64,000 nucleotides of DNA from CAINVV01 sp038323575 (lineage in GTDB: Bacteria; Bacteroidota; Bacteroidia; Bacteroidales; Prolixibacteraceae), in NCBI GenBank assembly GCA_038323575.1, contig JBBQHB010000001.1, positions 62,001 to 126,000 on the forward strand. The letters are read 5' to 3'. Shown in pieces: positions 60,406-64,000 of this stretch. A model generated the notes under the pieces. That model did not search any database and had not been told where the DNA came from. It worked only from the letters and a program-made list of their open reading frames with translations. The translations under genes were made by a program, and so were the position numbers. The stretch's first letter is position 1; each line of letters begins with the position of its first letter.

Positions 60406-60457
60406 ATCCCGTTATAAAAAAAGAGGCCGGGAATGGCCTCTTTTTTTATAACGGGAT
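60406..60457. terminator. Perfect 23-bp bidirectional terminator
   Basis: Arms 60406-60428 and 60435-60457 are exact inverted copies with a 6-nt loop; seven A in the left arm and seven T in the right arm allow termination in both directions. It lies between convergent genes, and the stop codon of the carboxyltransferase gene (60446-60448) is within the right arm. Confidence 0.9.
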
Positions 60458-61975
60458 ATTCCCGTGCTTCCTCAGCGGATTTGTTTTGTGCTTGTTGTGG
60501 GTCATTTCAAGTGCCTGTATCAGTTTGGCACGGGTGTGGCGGGGATATATCACCTCGTCTATGTACCCCAATTCTGCAGCCTTGTATGGATTAGAGAAGG
60601 CATCCCTGTAATTTTCGACAGCCTCTGCTTTTTGTTCAGGATCCAGTTTATCGCGGTGAATGATGCGGACAGCGCCCTCGGCGCCCATCACGGCAATCTC
60701 GGCAGAAGGGTAAGCATAATTAATATCCCCGCCTATGTGCTTGCTGCTCATCACATCGTATGCACCGCCGTAGGCTTTTCGTGTGATCATGGTGATTTTG
60801 GGAACTGTAGCTTCCGCATAGGCATAAAGCAGTTTCGCACCGTGACGGATTATTCCGCCAAATTCCTGAACGGTACCGGGCAAAAATCCGGGTACATCCA
60901 CGAAAGTGATCAAAGGGATGTTGAAGGCGTCACAGAAACGGACAAAACGGGCCGCTTTTACGGAAGAATTAATGTCGAGCACCCCTGCCAGGTAAGCGGG
61001 CTGGTTGGCCACGATACCAATGCTGTGACCGCCCATCCGTGCAAAGCCGATAAGTATATTTGGCGCATAGGCAGATTGTACTTCAAAGAAATTCCGGTCA
61101 TCTACCACTTTTTCAATCAAATCCCTCATATTATAAGGTTTGTTCGGGTCGGCAGGGATCAACTGATCCAAATCCGGTTCTTCCCGGTAGTTGTCATCCT
61201 CTGTAGGAACGAATGGAGGATCCTCCATGTTATTGGACGGCAGGAAACCAAAGAGTTCGCGTATCATGTGCATGGCATGCTCATCGTCATCGGCCGTAAG
61301 GTGTGTAACTCCGCTTTTGCTGCCGTGTGTTACCGAACCGCCGAGTTCTTCTTTGGTGACCTCCTCGTGTGTTACCTCTTTGACTACATCAGGCCCTGTA
61401 ACGAACATATAACTGGATTCTTTCACCATCACAATAAAGTCGGTGATGGCTGGAGAATAAACTGCTCCTCCGGCACAAGGACCCAAAATGGCAGAGATCT
61501 GCGGAATCACCCCTGAACTCATTACGTTGCGGTAAAATATGTCGGCGTAACCGGCAAGGCTCTGTACACCCTCCTGTATACGGGCGCCGCCCGAGTCGTT
61601 AAGACCTATAACCGGGGCACCCATGTTTATGGCCATATCCATAATCTTGATGATTTTATCGGCATTGGTCCGGCTCATGGTGCCTCCAAAAACGGTAAAA
61701 TCCTGTGCGTAAACGTAAACCAGGCGTCCGTCTATTTTGCCGTATCCCGTAATTACTCCGTCACCCGGTACAGTGGATTTTTCCATGCCGAAATCGTGGT
61801 TCCGGTGGACGACAAATTTGTCGAACTCTACAAATGTTCCGGGATCTACCAGATCAAACAGCCGTTCCCTGGCAGTTTTTCTGCCGGCGGCATGTTGCTT
61901 GGCAATACGGTCCAGGCCTCCTCCAACTTCAGCTTCCTGAATTCTTCTTTCCAGTTCTTTGTATTTGTCAATCAT
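60446..61975 (-). CDS. Acyl-CoA carboxylase carboxyltransferase subunit (PccB/MmdA type)
   Basis: 509 residues. Carboxyltransferase family: ARERLFDLVDPGTFVEFDKF, TVFGGTMSRTNADKIIKIMD, the first oxyanion site LNDSGGARIQEGVQSLAGYA, GPCAGGAVYSPAITDFIVMV, and the second site TFVDVPGFLPGTVQEFGGII with ITRKAYGGAYDVMSSKH. It carboxylates propionyl-CoA or acetyl-CoA, or removes CO2 from methylmalonyl-CoA, using biotin on the neighbouring protein. With the biotin carboxylase gene in the same operon, a propionyl-CoA carboxylase is the most likely assignment. Confidence 0.93.
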   Translation of the reverse strand: MIDKYKELERRIQEAEVGGGLDRIAKQHAAGRKTARERLFDLVDPGTFVEFDKFVVHRNHDFGMEKSTVPGDGVITGYGKIDGRLVYVYAQDFTVFGGTMSRTNADKIIKIMDMAINMGAPVIGLNDSGGARIQEGVQSLAGYADIFYRNVMSSGVIPQISAILGPCAGGAVYSPAITDFIVMVKESSYMFVTGPDVVKEVTHEEVTKEELGGSVTHGSKSGVTHLTADDDEHAMHMIRELFGFLPSNNMEDPPFVPTEDDNYREEPDLDQLIPADPNKPYNMRDLIEKVVDDRNFFEVQSAYAPNILIGFARMGGHSIGIVANQPAYLAGVLDINSSVKAARFVRFCDAFNIPLITFVDVPGFLPGTVQEFGGIIRHGAKLLYAYAEATVPKITMITRKAYGGAYDVMSSKHIGGDINYAYPSAEIAVMGAEGAVRIIHRDKLDPEQKAEAVENYRDAFSNPYKAAELGYIDEVIYPRHTRAKLIQALEMTHNKHKTNPLRKHGNIPL

Positions 61976-61992
61976 CTTTTTCAGAATTACTC

Positions 61993-62523
61993 TTAATCTT
62001 TTTTCTTAACATCTTTGCCGATCACGACCATCAGCTGGTTGCCGTCGACAGTATCTCCCTCTTTTACAGCTACTTTTGAAACAACACCGTTGCAGCCTGC
62101 TTTGTATTCGCTCTCCATCTTCATGGCCGAAAGAATCACAACGGTATCTCCCTTTTCAACATGGTCGCCTTTTTTTACGAATACTTTCACCACTTTCCCA
62201 GGCATCGGGGATTTGATTGTATCGGTTGTCCCGTCGTTCTCTTGTCCTTTGCGCTTTTGCTGGTATCGTGATTCAGCATCGTTGACAATGATATCCAGTC
62301 CGAAATTAATCGTATTGACACGGTAAATTTTAGGATCGTCTGTCGAGATCACCTCTACATTGTATGAATTTCCTTCCGATAGGATGGAATACTCTTCACC
62401 GCTCACCTTTTCAATGTCGACTTCATATATTTTATTGTCGACAGAAAGCGTAACCAAATTGCCGTTCCGTCTGATTTCTTTGACTACGGCATTTCTGTCA
62501 TTCACCTTAAATTCAAGCTGCAT
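61993..62523 (-). CDS. Biotin carboxyl carrier subunit
   Basis: 176 residues. The C-terminal 75 residues are a biotinyl domain with the attachment lysine K135 in SAMKMESEYKAG and MPGKVVKVFVKKGDHVEKGD. The N-terminal 100 residues (NAVVKEIRRNGNLVTLSVDN, YNVEVISTDDPKIYRVNTIN) match the extra domain of carriers in Bacteroidota propionyl-CoA carboxylases. It shuttles CO2 between the carboxylase and transferase. 17 nt before the transferase gene. Confidence 0.92.
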   Translation of the reverse strand: MQLEFKVNDRNAVVKEIRRNGNLVTLSVDNKIYEVDIEKVSGEEYSILSEGNSYNVEVISTDDPKIYRVNTINFGLDIIVNDAESRYQQKRKGQENDGTTDTIKSPMPGKVVKVFVKKGDHVEKGDTVVILSAMKMESEYKAGCNGVVSKVAVKEGDTVDGNQLMVVIGKDVKKKD

Positions 62524-62553
62524 AATTGCGGTATAAAACTTTTAATATCTTTT

Positions 62554-64000
62554 TTAAAGCCTTTGCATTCCTGCCCGTCTGCCCCGATGCTTCCACCCCT
62601 TGACGCCAATAGTTCTTTCGTGCGGAATCACCGGCTTTATTTGTTTAAGTCTGGAGGAGTGTTCGATGAAGGCAGCTATCAGTGAAATGTCCTCACAATG
62701 TTTGTCACATTTGAATTTGCTGTTCAGGAACTCCTCATTTTTCTCAATGAAATGGGTATTGTAGGTGCCATTTCTGAAATCAGGTGTTTCCATGATCTTC
62801 ACAAGATATTTGATGGAGGTCTTTACACCCGAAATTTTGTATTCATGGAGCGCTCGGCGCATCCGTTCTATCACCTCCTCACGTGTCCTTCCCCATATGA
62901 TTAATTTACTGATCATCGGATCGTAGTAAATCGGAATGGTATAACCTTCGTGAATGTAACCATCACATCGGACACCTAAGCCCATCGGTTCTGTAATATG
63001 GGTAATCTTCCCCGGATTGGGCATAAAATTGTTGTCTGTATCTTCGGCGTAAATCCGGCATTCCATGGAATGGCCATTCATTTTCAGGTCCTTTTGCCTG
63101 AAAGGAAGCGGATTACCTTCCGCAACACGGATCTGTTCCCTTACCAGGTCAACCCCAACTACCCGTTCTGTGATCGGGTGTTCTACCTGCAAACGGGTAT
63201 TCATCTCGAGAAAATAAAAATTCAGCTGGTCATCGACAATAAACTCTATGGTTCCGGCCCCTTCGTAATTGGCTGCCTTAGTGGCTGCAACGGCACAAGC
63301 CCCCATTTTTTCCCTGACTTCGGGAGTCATGATCGGTGATGGAGTTTCCTCAACGACTTTCTGGTGCCTGCGCTGGACCGAACATTCCCGTTCAAAGAGG
63401 TGGACGGCATCCCCGTACCGGTCGGCCAACACCTGAAATTCGATGTGGTGAGGGGATTCAATGTATTTTTCGATGTAGAGCGAATCATCGCCGAAGGCTG
63501 TTTTAGCTTCAGATTTGGCGCCCCTTATCGCGGCACCGATTTCTTCTTCCTTTTTGACCAGTCTCATCCCTTTACCCCCGCCTCCGGCAGATGCTTTGAT
63601 CATTACCGGCAAACCGATACCCCTGATAACCTCAATGGCTTCAGCCTCATCAACGATCTTTTCCGTTGTACCGGGAACCACCGGAACTCCGGCAGCAATC
63701 ATCCTTTTTCTGGCACTAATTTTATCCCCCATCGCCTCAATGGATTCTGCCGAAGGGCCAATAAATATTACCCCTGCCTCCTTGCATTTCCTGGCAAAAT
63801 TTGAATTTTCCGAAAGAAATCCATATCCGGGATGGATCGCATCTGCACCGGATACACGGGCAACGTCCAGAATTTTATCCATTCGCAGATAGCTCTCCGA
63901 AGATGCACTCGGCCCAATGTGATAGGCCTCATTTGCATAACGAACAGGAAGTGAAGAACGATCGGCGTCGCTGTATATGGCCACTGTGTCAATCCCCATC
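62554..64000 (-). CDS. accC: Biotin carboxylase, N-terminus outside the window
   Basis: Partial: the frame is open to the right edge, so about 25 N-terminal residues (the Rossmann start) are missing; the visible ATG at 63999 is internal. ATP-grasp motifs: VMIKASAGGGGKGMRLV, HIEFQVLADRYGDAVHLFER ECS region, NFYFLEMNTRLQVEHP and the C-terminal YYDPMISKLIIWGRTREE. It carboxylates biotin with bicarbonate and ATP. The C-terminus has a tail of about 55 residues with basic and cysteine residues (FKCDKHCEDI). First visible gene of a three-gene acyl-CoA carboxylase operon. Confidence 0.93.
   Translation of the reverse strand, partial: MGIDTVAIYSDADRSSLPVRYANEAYHIGPSASSESYLRMDKILDVARVSGADAIHPGYGFLSENSNFARKCKEAGVIFIGPSAESIEAMGDKISARKRMIAAGVPVVPGTTEKIVDEAEAIEVIRGIGLPVMIKASAGGGGKGMRLVKKEEEIGAAIRGAKSEAKTAFGDDSLYIEKYIESPHHIEFQVLADRYGDAVHLFERECSVQRRHQKVVEETPSPIMTPEVREKMGACAVAATKAANYEGAGTIEFIVDDQLNFYFLEMNTRLQVEHPITERVVGVDLVREQIRVAEGNPLPFRQKDLKMNGHSMECRIYAEDTDNNFMPNPGKITHITEPMGLGVRCDGYIHEGYTIPIYYDPMISKLIIWGRTREEVIERMRRALHEYKISGVKTSIKYLVKIMETPDFRNGTYNTHFIEKNEEFLNSKFKCDKHCEDISLIAAFIEHSSRLKQIKPVIPHERTIGVKGWKHRGRRAGMQRL

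Noticed and set aside
60464..61516. A 350-codon open frame on the plus strand opposite the carboxyltransferase gene
   Set aside because: Complement of a highly conserved enzyme gene with matching codon bias; the translated sequence is Cys/His/Phe-rich and resembles no protein.
1..64000. tRNA, rRNA and riboswitch genes
   Set aside because: No cloverleaf with a TTCGA-type arm, rRNA block or known riboswitch core was recognised in the gaps when read by eye; a covariance-model scan would be needed to exclude them fully.

Overview
The window reads as chromosomal DNA of a Bacteroidota bacterium, most likely a respiring member of the Bacteroidales/Marinilabiliales. Evidence: a complete gldKLMN (porKLMN) type IX secretion core with a PorP/SprF protein, an RprXY-type two-component pair, a Bacteroidetes-type sdhCAB operon, DUF4270, DUF6452 and DUF6048 proteins, many outer-membrane barrels and lipoproteins, and TAnnTTTG-like -7 promoter boxes. 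No rRNA, tRNA, CRISPR array, integrase or insertion sequence was seen.

Layout. 1-0.73 kb: decayed toxin-antitoxin genes (partial PIN toxin, MNT nucleotidyltransferase with a cut-short HEPN partner). 1-5.2 kb: RNA modification (miaB, rlhA) and a CMD-family protein. 5.2-7.7 kb: a compact cluster of a hemerythrin/RIC-like protein, a LuxR-type regulator, an outer-membrane protein and a haem-binding lipoprotein. 7.7-10.7 kb: a tandem pair of small membrane proteins and a patatin gene split by an in-frame stop. 10.8-13.5 kb: mmcQ-S4 fusion, yraN, ldcA and purN on the minus strand. 13.7-20.3 kb: acpP-fabF-rnc, rprX-rprY, lepA. 20.4-30.2 kb: envelope genes (two YjbH-type barrels facing each other, lipoproteins, a membrane phosphoesterase, an LTA-synthase-like enzyme) and one protein of unknown family. 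30.5-33.9 kb: sdhCAB. 34.2-39.2 kb: a TonB-dependent receptor and topA. 39.2-46.1 kb: a degenerate arginase-like protein, porP and gldKLMN. 46.3-48.9 kb: panC-panD-radA. 49.2-55.8 kb: an N-terminal half of a glycogen-synthase-like protein, DUF4270 and Ig-like lipoproteins, a small protein, ctpA and a dCMP deaminase. 56-60.4 kb: an S41 lipoprotein, an ECF sigma/anti-sigma pair and a barrel protein. 60.4-64 kb: a three-gene biotin-dependent acyl-CoA carboxylase, cut by the window end.

The most unusual feature is the intergenic DNA. At least seven gaps hold mirror-type elements: a short unit (7, 10 or 14 nt) repeated in tandem in one arm and repeated in inverted orientation in the other, around a unique centre. 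The unit differs between loci while the geometry is kept. Four loci share a ctaaagtgaa-type decamer, and three of these also share a centre of exactly 35 nt with a conserved tgtggcgaagt-like end, so they form a true dispersed family. Several arrays run across stop codons and so encode the C-terminal residues of PurN, RadA and the dCMP deaminase. I know of no named family with these properties; the mechanism is open.

Other points worth following: the patatin nonsense codon that separates the catalytic Ser from the catalytic Asp, pseudo-enzymes next to envelope systems (arginase-like before porP, glycogen-synthase half before DUF4270), and a perfect 29-bp hairpin that contains the stop codons of both converging genes.
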